From contig JAEUWP010000562.1 of NCBI GenBank assembly GCA_018524725.1, forward strand, positions 248,001 to 312,000: 64,000 nucleotides of DNA. The letters run 5' to 3'. Positions 23,751 through 33,849 of this stretch are shown here, piece after piece. The stretch comes from Podaxis mareebaensis (Eukaryota; Basidiomycota; Agaricomycetes; Agaricales; Agaricaceae). Position 1 is the stretch's first letter, and the number at the start of each line of letters is the position of its first letter. The translations under genes and the position numbers were made by a program. The notes under the pieces are model-generated. The model searched no databases, had not been told where the DNA came from, and saw nothing but the letters and a program-made list of their open reading frames with translations.

Positions 23751-24740
23751 GTTATTCCGTCCCTTCAACACGACAACGATGGCCTCATCTATACTTGTGT
23801 CAGCACGCCTTGCTCCTGGGACAGGCCACAACGTGTACAACTCTCCTACGCTTTCTTCTCATGGCTCAATTGTGCAGAAGATTGAAATGAAAGCCACCTT
23901 CGGAAGACTCAGTAGATTTCAAGCTCATGCTCCGTTTTCCGCCCCTCAGAAATGATCCAACCAAGCCGGGCTCTTTGCGCAAAGCGCTTGTTCTGTTGCA
24001 TGTCTGATGTGGAAGCGAGCGAGCTCAGGCAAAGTATAAGCAATATGACGAAGTGTACCTCAGTTATCACAAATAGGAAGGGAGTGTGTCTCCCTGCACC
24101 ATTATTCTCAAACGTGTATATATTCATGCTTTTGAACCAAGGTTAAGCAAAGCAGTGAACGAGTTGATAAATGAGTTGTTGAAGTGTATCGGGATTCTGA
24201 ATCCGAGACGATTAACCCATTGAAAATGTCAGCGTCGTGGAGAACGTCATCCAAAGCATCGCAGATGGTGTTAAAAGTGGCAGGGTGATTTGTAACTGTT
24301 ATCGCGGCGCAGAAGGTGATTGTCCTTGATGTCCTTTCTAGGCGCTGCGGATCGCGTCCAAACGTCTTAGGAGTCAGGGATGGAGTAGCAGAGAAGGAAC
24401 TAGTTGCTGGCTTATATCCATGGAAATGAGGTAAGAGGGGACGGACTACTTGCCGCCTCGAAGTCCGTGGCGAGACCATATCCTTCGCTACAAGTCCCTC
24501 GAGCAAAGTTTCTGGACTGCCTGCTTTTGCCGAAATACAGCGTTGACGTTGATTGTCGAACCTTTCGCTTCTCCGGGTTCCTCGCTTCTCCAAACGCCTC
24601 CCGGGTAGTTTTTGTCGAGCTTCATTCAGGGAATCGGGTGCCGACTCGCGTGAAACTTGAGCCTCCCAAAGATATGTTCCTTAGACCCACATATCATCAG
24701 TCGCCATCACCGTCTGAATCTTGATGATCTTCCACTTGCA
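23751..24740 (+). pseudogene. CEG1 pseudogene (duplicate of the guanylyltransferase)
   Basis: Starts with sequence matching CEG1 from about 20338 (CAACACGACAACGATGGCCT versus CAACACGGCAACGATGGCCT), so about 1.05 kb holding the start codon and catalytic motifs I and III is absent. The frame shifts in the stretch after DGLIYTCVSTP. In motif V the Trp codon of LKWKPP has become TGA (TTGAAATGAAAGCC). Later blocks matching CEG1 exons and 3' flank persist (GGAACTAGTTGC..., GATATGTTCCTTA) with further indels. It cannot encode a capping enzyme. Confidence 0.85.
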
Positions 24741-25099
24741 GGCGCTGTGCTTCTCTTACAGTTCACACCCCCGCATTGATATCCATCCTGTTCACGATAT
24801 AGCAACCGCATCTAACCGACTTCTCGCTTCCCCTTGCAGTTTACTATCTCTGGAACACCTTCATACCTCGCAACCACGATGGACTACTACAACAGCCTTC
24901 GCCAGGCTTCCTGCGCCTCCCAGGCACATAGAACCCTATTTACTGAGGAACCGCATCTTTTGATGACAACCGTAATTGTCTTGCCCCGAGCTAATTGCGG
25001 TGGTCGGTGATAACAATGTGGCGCTCATAGGAGCTGCAGCCCAGGGATGCGCGGATCTCCATCGGGGCTCATGTTATGGAATGGACAGCATTCTTAGCG
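24741..25099. other. Distal end of the duplicated SKP1-CEG1 segment and unique flank
   Basis: Homology to the region downstream of CEG1 copy 1 (about 21440-21600) continues to about 24960, including ATGGACTACTAC at 24878. After that the two regions differ. No gene seen. Confidence 0.55.
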
Positions 25100-25381
25100 T
25101 CATGATGGCTCTCCTAGCGTGCTGCTGAGGAATGACTTGAATAGCTCCCGTATGCGCCAGACACTGGATAGGCTGTCAAGAGTTCCAGGTATGCGGATCG
25201 AGGGGATATCACGAAGCCTGTCAAGCAGGACTCTTGATACAAAGGGCAGCTCGCTGCAGAATGTATGTAATTGAGCCTCGTCGGCTTGAGACTTGATAGA
25301 TGAGACTAACAGGAAATAGGTTTTTTCTTCTATTCGGATATGGAAAGAATGAGGAGAAATCGTGACAAGTTTCGTTAACAT
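25100..25381 (-). CDS. Hypothetical small protein, unrecognised
   Basis: 93-codon frame with a true ATG at 25381. It holds a plausible globular stretch (SQADEAQLHTFCSELPFV, LLDRLRDIPSIRIPGTL, IRELFKSFLSSTLGEPS). I recognise no family. It could be a short gene, one exon of a larger gene, or chance. Confidence 0.3.
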   Translation of the reverse strand: MLTKLVTISPHSFHIRIEEKTYFLLVSSIKSQADEAQLHTFCSELPFVSRVLLDRLRDIPSIRIPGTLDSLSSVWRIRELFKSFLSSTLGEPS

Positions 25382-25969
25382 TGACAGACAGATATTTCAA
25401 GAGCGGCGGATAACAAAAGGGAACAAGTGAGTACGAGGGGGAATGGAATGCATATCTAATCGTTACAAATGAGGGGACAAATGGAACGAGGAAGAATGGT
25501 GGAAAGCTAAAGACACGGGACGATGAAACTTTTCAGTTGATTGAATAGATGCAAAACGCGTGGAGTAAAAAAGATAAAGAATAACTGCAACTAACGCTGT
25601 CATCGCGGATCGTCGCTACCGTACTGTCGCGTCTCCGTCTGAACGCATTTAAGATGGAGAACAACCACAGCTAACCATAACTGAGAACAGAGGAGAAAGT
25701 TCAAGCAATATAAACAGGTCGTGAACATAAATCGTGACGATGATGCAGATGAGATGATAAACAAGAATATGAAAAGAAATGGCAAAGAGATTGTATGAAG
25801 ATGAGGGAAAATGTGAAGAGATGCGGAAGATGAAAACTTTTGTGATCAAGGTGCTTTTGCAAATGTGCGATGGTGGATACGTGTGCGTGGGAGCCATGGA
25901 ACTCAAGGTCCAAGGCAAAGGGGTTGCGCAGTTGGGCGATGGTTTTTGGTTTTTGGACACCGACGAACT
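25382..25969. other. Intergenic region / 3' flank
   Basis: A/T-rich sequence downstream of the minus-strand hypothetical gene at 25970. Nothing recognised. Confidence 0.5.
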
Positions 25970-26837
25970 TCAGTTCAAGAAGTCGGGTGCAGAGGAAAGG
26001 GGTGAGATGGCGAAGTCAGCATAGTGACTGGGTGCATCAACGCGCAGGGAGTGCGTATCCGCAAAGGTGAAGGAACGAACGAGGGAAGGGGCCAACGTGT
26101 GGCGAGGAACACGTCTGAAGCGGGGTAAGGGAGGTAAGGGAGAGTCAAGAAAGCCCATGTCCAACTCTGAAGGGGCGTCTTCGAGCTGGTTCTCCGCGAA
26201 CTCCGGACTAGATTCAACAGAAGATGACGAAGAATCACGTCCGTGGCGGGTGGGGGTGCTCGGAGAGATCGAAAGAGCTGCAAATTGCGCGGTGGGCAGA
26301 ATGGGAAGATTCTGCATTAGGTAAGAGGTGTGTAAGTGTGAGTGTGGATTATGAGGTAGATTCTATTGGTGGTACCTCAGGAATATCTTCTACGGCGTGT
26401 GGGACCCAAGGCAAAGGCGAAAGGCTCGATGGGTGTTCAACACCCACATCGTTGCTGGCAGGAATGCTCCCGATAAGTTCCCGGTTGCCCTCGAAAGGGG
26501 CATCGTCGGCGTCGCCGGCATTAGGATCGCACTGTCCCTCGGTGACCCTCCACCAATCGATGTCAGCGAGAACACGTCTTCCAGATGTCTCCGAGGCTGA
26601 AGAGCGCCTGTTGTTGCGGGCGCGGACAGCAGTGGAGGAGAGTGAACTGGAGTAGGAGTAGGGGGAGGAGCGTACGGCAGGAGAGGACGCTGTCCGACGG
26701 AGGGACGGCATGGCGGACGACACGGGGGAGGTGGAGGAGACTGCGAGAACAGCTGCCTGACGCAGTGCCTTGAGCGTTTGGAGGGTGGACACCAGAGAGA
26801 TGAGAATCCGCCAATTTTCTTTATATATTTCTGGCAA
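25970..26837 (-). CDS. Hypothetical Ser/Pro-rich protein
   Basis: Two exons join cleanly. Exon 1 begins MPEIYKENWRILISLVSTLQ (26837) and runs through a Ser-rich stretch to RRVLADIDWWRVTEGQ, then HAVEDIPE. The intron (GTACCACC...TAATGCAG, about 26318-26382) leads to NLPILPTAQFAALSISPSTP, ELDMGFLDSPLPPLPRFRRV and a stop at 25970. About 260 residues. No catalytic motif, signal peptide or membrane segment is evident, and I know no function. The core ADIDWWRVTEGQ is the part most likely to be conserved. A later Met (about 26710) is an alternative start. A longer minus-strand frame overlapping at 26390-26950 is a shadow with poor composition. Confidence 0.55.
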
Positions 26838-27623
26838 AACGTCACACTCGACATCCCGTTCCCGTCACTCTCGCCACCAGATCCTCCATCATCCCTGCCC
26901 AATCCTCCATCGTGGCAACACCCCGTACCTCCGCGACTTGCGATAGACATTAGACAACTCGTTAGGTACTAACAAACCATGTATTGTTTTCTGGCCACGA
27001 CCAGCTACAAGGTCGTCATGTCTTTTTCCCTATCAGCGTTCACAGGGTCATTCCATTTTCAGTTGCCAACTCTGCACAAGGTTGCTCTGTGTCACCTGGT
27101 TGACAAGCTTCGATTCATTCCCGATATCAAGTACTCCCTTTCGCATCCTCAACGATACCGTAGTCCTCGCTGGGACATGGCGACAGTACCATCTTGAGCT
27201 CTCGATTTCTGGATCCCCCTCATTTTATTCGACCTTGGTAAGGTTATTAATCCCAATGCATCCCCTTCTTGCCACGATGACGATTCGCCTGCCAATGTGA
27301 TTGGTGACCCTGGTTTCCGATTGCGGGAGTCTGGCAAGACCGGTGACACGGCCTCACCCACGGCCCACAACAGCCATAACTCCTCGCTAGTTCCCCGGAT
27401 CTATTCCACTTTCTTCCTTCCCCATGATGTTGTGAGATACGCATTATCCTCCATTCGAGTTCTCTTTCTTCTTGTTACGGCTTGAAGTCCGCTAACATAC
27501 CGAATAATGTGCTTCCGATTTGAAAACCTCATGAGGAATCCACGGATCACTCCATTTGGTTTTTGGGTGGTTATGCCTGACGAGGGTTCACGCCCCTCCA
27601 CCTATATTTTATTTGCCACCTGG

Positions 27624-27689
27624 ACGCGTTTCTTAGTGCGCTAACACTAGTAGCTTCCATATGACTCGTAAAAACGCGTAAAAACGCGT
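27624..27689. promoter_or_regulatory. Cluster of three ACGCGT (MCB-like) sites
   Basis: ACGCGT at 27624-27629, 27674-27679 and 27684-27689. The last two lie exactly 10 bp apart in the direct repeat AAAAACGCGTAAAAACGCGT. ACGCGT is the core bound by the fungal MBF factor (Mbp1/Swi6) at G1/S genes. The pair lies inside an 8-bp inverted repeat, ATGACTCG (27661) and CGAGTCAT (27713). No target gene is recognised nearby, so function is uncertain. Confidence 0.35.
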
Positions 27690-29269
27690 CGAGACCATGC
27701 CAATTAACGTGTCGAGTCATGCCAAAGTCCGCGCCCATTAACCTACAGTTGTTCATACTCTTCAGGCGATCATAACCAGTCTATTAAGCTCCGCTTCTTC
27801 AACAGTTTACTTATCATTGGACAGTAGCTTGAAGTATGCCATGTTAGTTGCTCTGATTGATATCGGTTCCGCATGTTCCCACTGGCCCAGTGGAAGATAA
27901 AGGATGCGAGTTCGCACACGATTCTATTTCACCGATCCCTAGATGCCATGGATGTCTTCAAAGTCTATACGAGGGAAGTAAGCTACCTTTCTTGATTACC
28001 AATACCTTCATCAACCACTGGGATCCCGGTCAAGGGGCTCAACCGTTCGATCAAACTGGCTTAGGTGGGAGTTAACAGTTCCTCGGCTCGGCTTATTTTG
28101 ACTGCTAGGACGGTCTAACACCTCCACCATCATCCCGTCTCTCGTCATCCATCAAGAGTCAAATACATCGAGGCTGGAGTCACTGGGTCTTTTGACCACT
28201 GACTTCGTGCCGGCTCCACAACAGCATCATGCCATTGATGACAAGACGGCGCTACCGCATCTTCTCCAACTCACATTGTGAACGTCGTGCCCTTTATAAG
28301 AGGTGATAAGGAGTAGATCTAATGTGCAATCAGTCACAGAGATCCCATGAATAACCCTCGCAGCCGAAATTCATATGAAAGAGGGGCTCATTGTAAGCCT
28401 TCGATCAGGCGTTGATCTTCTCCCCTTCTCCCTCTTCATGTTCGTGCGGCTGGAAACGAATACGTACTTATAGCACTGGTTGAATAGTTCTAGAGGGGGA
28501 TATAATAAGAAACACACCAATACCAATGTGCATCCATCCTCTCATGCCAACTAGCCACCATCATGTGCAACTTTGTGAACGTCTGAACTCGCGACTTTTT
28601 GTCATCAGGTTACTGAGGATCGTGACTTCGAGAAGTCCGGGGTCATGTCGGCATTGCAACTATGTAAAATCTATCGGCACGGCGCGGTCGGAACTGAGCT
28701 CTGTGGGCTGCGGACTGCAAGTTCTCTTCTAATCCGAAACTTCTCTTGGGACTATATAAACTATATATCACAGCGCGCTGTTGGCGCACTATTTTCGGAG
28801 AGTACTTATGCATTACTGATACATAGATTGGAGTTAAGCATCTGTCATGACTGTCAAGCAACAATTGCTAGATGCATCCCTCTTTCTTGGGATCTGAACA
28901 TTGTTTTTGTATTGAAAACAGCGCCCTCCTCTTGGAATGGAGTGATGGTTTCCCGGATAACCTCATCTTCAACTTCATATGTTAGGACTCTTCGGCCGAC
29001 CTGGGTCCCACTCGAAGGAGCTAAATATGGGATGGCTAGTTCCCGTGTGTCGCCCGGAAACTTTGCAGCTATCGATGTTAAACACTTCCCTCCCTTTGAA
29101 AGGAAGGAAAGAAGTAGAATAACGAAGATCTGTCAAATGTAAGCGCTACTCTCATCGGAACGTTTCCCAAGGACAAGTTCGAGGGTGTAAGTATGGCCGA
29201 GTTCCACATAACGATCGCCATCAAACACGTGTGTCTCAGTGGACGTGAATTCATTAGTGTCGTGTGTAC

Positions 29270-29293
29270 GGATTACATGGATTACATGGATTA
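29270..29293. repeat. 9-bp tandem repeat, about 2.7 copies
   Basis: GGATTACAT repeated head to tail in a non-coding stretch. Probably a simple slippage product. Confidence 0.8.
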
Positions 29294-30626
29294 TTCGCCC
29301 CAGCAACCATAAAATGTAAAAGCGACAGGGTGAGAGAAGTGCTTATACATATAAAAGACCAAGATTCTGGTCTGCATTCCCTATTCTGATCTTGCTCGTT
29401 TGCGTTGGAAAGCCCAGGAGCGAATATTTGTACCAGAAGTTTGCATTGTGAACTCGTGTGTGGCTTCAGGCACCTAAGTTCTTGCTTGGAAGTCCGCTAT
29501 GTCGTATAAGTATCGCACCACACTAGCAGCAAGAGTGTACATCGAACCATAACGCAACGCCAGCTTCTAGTGGGCTTGGCGATGTCTCCGGAGACCACAG
29601 GTTGTCCTCGGAGTATAACAAACACAGCTACATGACGATGCTGATGGTTATGGGAAACAGGTACACCCCCGCTTCTTTACTTCCGTTCTTCTGTTTCGAT
29701 TCCTTCACACCGTTGGCACTTCCTGCAGGTGAAGATGGTGCGAATTCTTGTCTTTTTCGGTTGCCGCGAGAATTTTGAGGAACCAACAGTCCGTGAATAA
29801 GGGAATGTGGGGGTTGAACCGCGTGGAGCGTGTTGCGCATGGATGAGGTGTTGGCGACGAAGGGATTGGATGCAGCGTGATCATGGGGCACAAGCTGTGT
29901 GATGATGGAGCTATTCTCAGAATATCGTCTAAGACTCAGTGTAGTCTTAAGGTTAGTACCAGTCGGGATTGGGATATTGCGCTCATCGAGAATAGCCCGG
30001 CCAAGGATAGTGGTACCTCCTACACGCCTCTTGTGGAGATCCTTTTTAAAGCCCCCGATTTTCTCTGGCCTTATCAATCCAGTTGTTTTCACAGATTCTA
30101 GTGTTGTGGACGGTCGAGTTCATTGTCGCCTGTGCTTTCGAAGTCCAAAATTGGATGAAGGCTTCCAGCATCCCTGTGCCATGAGGATTCTTGTGATACT
30201 GGTGATAGATAACTGCGGGGTCGATAGTCCGATGATGCGTTCAAGTTGAATGCTGGACACTGATCGCCGGAGGCCAAACTGGGGCGCTGACAGGCACAAG
30301 GAAGAGAAATCAGCTTCTCTTTGGATACCTTGATTTGGAAAGCCCGCTCTTATATTCTCGCTCAAAGCCTCGTACTGAATCTGGAAGAGTGACCTCGGGA
30401 CCGCAGGAGGATGTGAGGGCTTGCACTGGGCTTGCACAAGACGACCAAGCCAACGCCAAGGAGCCTTTATCTCCCACTCACATTATGTAAGTGAAAACCG
30501 ACCAATGATGGCGCTCGAAGTCTATGGTCCGGTTCAACAGGGTAGACCGACGTAGAAAATGCATGCTTAGCTGCTCTCTCTCTTATCGGCTATACGCCGT
30601 TAACCGCATCTTCCTCATCAACCTCT

Positions 30627-32492
30627 ATGTCTGGTTCTGTTTCTATCTTGTACGGCGCTGCTGTTACGCCAGTCGATGCCTCAACCTGGAAGGCAATGCC
30701 TAGGTGTTTACTCGCCGTAGGCCCAACGGGTGATATCGAGTGGCTATTTGAACACATAGAAGAAGACAGGTTAACAGAGGTGCTGGGTCAAAAGGGCCAT
30801 TCGACTGCCGAAGTAGTAACTCTGCAGAAGGGGGAATTCCTCATTCCAGGTTTTATAGACACCCACACGGTGCGCCAATCTTACTGAACACAATCACGAT
30901 CGTCACTAAAGGAAGTCTTACCTCGAAGCATGCGGCGCAGTTCCCAAACCTTGGATCGTTAGTCTTGACTCATATTTACCACTCCTTAGAAGTGCTGACA
31001 ATGATTGCAGTGGTGGCCAGTATGAGCTTCTGGACTGGCTGAACAACGTCACGTTCCCCAAGGAGGCTCAGTTTGCGGATGTAGAGTTTGCGCGGGAGGG
31101 TTATCGTGATGTTGTCCGTAGATCACTCGATTGCGGCGTGCGTCAGCATTCATTCTTTTCTTGCGTCTCATTAACGTCCGGCTTCTAGACGACAACATCC
31201 TGCTATTATGCCACGCTCCATCTCGAAGCCACCAAGATTCTCGCAGATACCGCGCATAAACTAGGCAAGTCTTGTACATCAGAACTCGATTACCATAACC
31301 TTATTAAATCCTAACTCTTCAGGGCAACGGGCGTTTATCGGGGTATTCCTTGCCTCAAGTTTCACGATATGAATGCTAATAATCCTTGTTAGAAATGCAA
31401 CATGGACCGGAATGGAGCGAGCCCGGACTACTACATAGAGAAGAGCGCGCGCGCCTCCCTTGATGACACTTCGGCTCTCATATCTTATATCCATTCTCTT
31501 CCTTCTATACCCTGTGACTCGAGTATTGGCACCATGCCAGAACCCCTCGTACAGCCGATCTTGACTCCTCGCTTCGCAATCTCGTGTACGGGCGAACTCC
31601 TTTATGGCATTCGTGACCTCGCGAACCAGCACGACGCACAATACCCCGACCGACCCCGTATGCGGATTCAGACGCATATCTCGGAGAATCTTTCGGAAAT
31701 AGAATATACCCTCAAATTATTCCCCGAAGCCAAGTCTTATGCCGATGTTTACGATTGCCACGGCTTGCTCAGAGATACCACAATTTTGGCACATGCAATC
31801 CATTTGACGGACAGTGAAATCGAGTTAATTAAGAAGAAGAACGTAGGGATCAGTCATTGTCCAACGAGTAACTTCAACTTGAGGAGTGGTGTTGCACCAA
31901 TCGGGAGATACCTGGATGAGGGAATGAAAGTGTGTGGCGTTGATTTGATTTTTTACTATCTCATTGATTTTCTTCATCTCAGCTTGGCCTTGGGACCGAC
32001 GTGTCTGGTGGTTATTCAGTATCCATGCTAAATGCAATCCAAAATGCATCCATAGCATCTAAAGTCATCGCAATGAATACAATGTCCTCGACACTACGCG
32101 ACAAACCAATTCCTTCGCCTCAATTTACCCCGCCATCTGGACCTGCCCTTATATCCAACCCTTCTACCCCACGTTTTGCCGGTCGTCAGCTCCCCATCCA
32201 AACACTCTTCTATCTAGCCACGCTAGGAGGAGCAAACGTCTGCAGTCTCTCTAGCAGAATTGGCTCCTTCTCCCTAGGGAAGAGTTTTGACGCCCTTTTG
32301 GTCGGCGTCTTGGATGATACCGGTGCGATAGGAGTGTGGGGGAAGGAGGCAAAGTTGGATGGTGATCTGGACGCGGAGAAGAGGAAATTGGAAGAGAACT
32401 TGGAGAGGTTTTTATTCTGCGGAGATGACAGGAACATTCTCAAAGTCTGGGTTCAGGGTCGTTTCGTGGGAGGCAAGGCCTTCCAGAAGTAA
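30627..32492 (+). CDS. GUD1: Guanine deaminase
   Basis: Amidohydrolase converting guanine to xanthine and ammonia (purine salvage/catabolism), cytosolic, zinc dependent. The start MSGSVSILYGAAVTPVDAST is at 30627. The metal-binding HxH reads GFIDTHTHAAQFPNLGS, joined over the intron at about 30870-30929. Further family motifs: GGQYELLDWLNNVTFPKEAQ, CGTTTSCYYATLHLEATK, GQRAFIGKCNMDRN, LVQPILTPRFAISCTGELL, RIQTHISEN, ILAHAIHLTDSE, GISHCPTSNFNLRSG and GLGTDVSGGYSVSM (last metal ligand Asp). The C-terminal exon ends GRFVGGKAFQK. The intron at 31265 uses a GC donor (CTAG|GCAAGT), needed to give HKLGQRAFIG. The frame is complete; about 500 residues. Confidence 0.93.
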
Positions 32493-33057
32493 CCAGACTA
32501 TGAGTAAGTTATGCGTGGAACTCTTATCCTTAGGGGCCGTTGTTGTAACGAACCTTGGAGCTCCAGGCTTCTCGTCTCTTGGGCTTCCATGGCATACTCT
32601 TCGACCGCAGCTTTGAGTTTACATATACTTTAGATTAATAGCACTTATTCCGCATGCGGGTAGATCAAGCCAAGTGAGAGAGCATCCAGGGTAATGATTA
32701 AACGACTCAGAGTGACTCAGTCGATTATAATTCCGTTCTTATTAGTGTGTCTTGTCTCCGATTTTTTTTTAAAAAAACCACCTCACGAAGCCTGATATTC
32801 CTCAATGACCATGACCCCTGTCACTCCGGCAAAACTGGTAGCAAGCAGGGATATGGTCTCTCGTCAGCGGACTCGTTGGACTCATTGCCTGCGCGAGCTG
32901 AAGACTTGGAAGGCGTCACCCCAACTGAAGATGACGAAACTTCTATCAAACTCCTGAACCATAAGTGACGGGACCTACGACCTAGGGTGTCAAAATCTAA
33001 AACAAATAACTGAGATCCTATTTGGTGCCTTGGTACGAAATATTTGACCGCTAAAAT
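32493..33057. other. Intergenic region
   Basis: 3' flank of the guanine deaminase gene and further sequence with no recognised gene. An open frame at about 32810-32968 (SSADSLDSLPARAEDLEGVT) looks mildly coding but has no clear start. Confidence 0.45.
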
Positions 33058-33411
33058 ATGGTTCCAGAGAGGATGGAAGACATTTGGACAAGTATATGCT
33101 CAATGGGATCTGAATTCGTCGGAGGGAAAGTGAGAGACCTTCCCGAGCACATAAATCCCCGAGACCCGCTAATTGGAATTGCCAAACAGCCGAGAATTCC
33201 AGAATTGGATGAGATATACCAAGTTGCATGCTTGTTCATATTCGGACGACCGGCTAAGAAAGATGAGGCTTTGAAGGTGTTGGAGGTTGATCCCGACTCC
33301 AGCGTATCCGAAAAGTATTCTAGACCAGATGCGCTGGAGTGGTTCTTGAACGTAACCCATGATGTGATCCAAAGAGACATTGGAGTATTAGGTGCTCCCT
33401 TTAAGGCTTGA
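33058..33411 (+). CDS. Hypothetical protein, unrecognised
   Basis: 117-codon frame with an ATG at 33058 and balanced composition (MEDIWTSICSMGSEFVGGKV, IPELDEIYQVACLFIFGRPA, KKDEALKVLEVDPDSS, ALEWFLNVTHDVIQRDIG). No family recognised and no signal or membrane segment. It could be a lineage-specific small gene or the last exon of one beginning near 32810. Lies 440 bp upstream of F-box gene 1, same strand. Confidence 0.35.
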   Translation: MVPERMEDIWTSICSMGSEFVGGKVRDLPEHINPRDPLIGIAKQPRIPELDEIYQVACLFIFGRPAKKDEALKVLEVDPDSSVSEKYSRPDALEWFLNVTHDVIQRDIGVLGAPFKA

Positions 33412-33849
33412 AGCTGGAAATATTGCCGCCCATTACGTTAATCCTTTGACAAAGGTGGACGATCAGCCGCCCACGACACGAGACACTCTGGGACGACAAT
33501 CTATCCGTCATCCCGAATTCGTGAGGTGAAAAAGGCAAGAATTCTCTGTGTAGATGTCTTAGAAATGTGGGCCGCCCAGTCAAGCCGGAGATCAGGCCCC
33601 CAGTGTGTAAATGTAGGCGGTAAGATGGTAAGTATTCGAAGCGACTTATATCATCGATATCAGCAATGTGACAGAGGGTCTGTCACCGGCGACAAGTCCT
33701 TATAACAGCCCCCACGGGCCTGGCCTCGATACTAATCCAACCCCTCTCCTGCGCCACACGCATCGATACCTTCTAACGCGACAGCCTTCGGCCCTCTTCC
33801 GGGGTTGCCAACCGACTAGGAAAGTTGTCCACAGGCCTATAGCTTCGAA
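33412..33849. other. Intergenic region upstream of F-box gene 1
   Basis: About 440 bp, presumed promoter; nothing else seen. Confidence 0.55.

Larger units (their letters stand above)
26838..30626. other. Gene-poor region of about 3.8 kb
   Basis: I find no gene I can support. Contents worth noting: three ACGCGT sites at 27624-27689 flanked by an inverted repeat; a 9-bp tandem repeat near 29270-29293; and two consecutive minus-strand open frames without ATG starts (29628-30092 and 30120-30437) that could be exons of an unrecognised gene. The last 150-200 bp should hold the guanine deaminase promoter. Confidence 0.5.

Noticed and set aside
24108..24593. 161-codon minus-strand frame
   Set aside because: Lies over the CEG1 pseudogene and has no recognisable motif; explained as antisense of decayed coding DNA.
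26390..26950. 186-codon minus-strand frame rich in Pro, Cys and Arg
   Set aside because: It overlaps the hypothetical gene at 25970-26837 in another frame, has a low-complexity composition and cannot be joined to the second exon, whereas the chosen frame can.
28645..29142. 165-codon plus-strand frame in the gene-poor region
   Set aside because: Contains a TATA-like run inside the frame, unusual composition and no recognised motif; likely chance.
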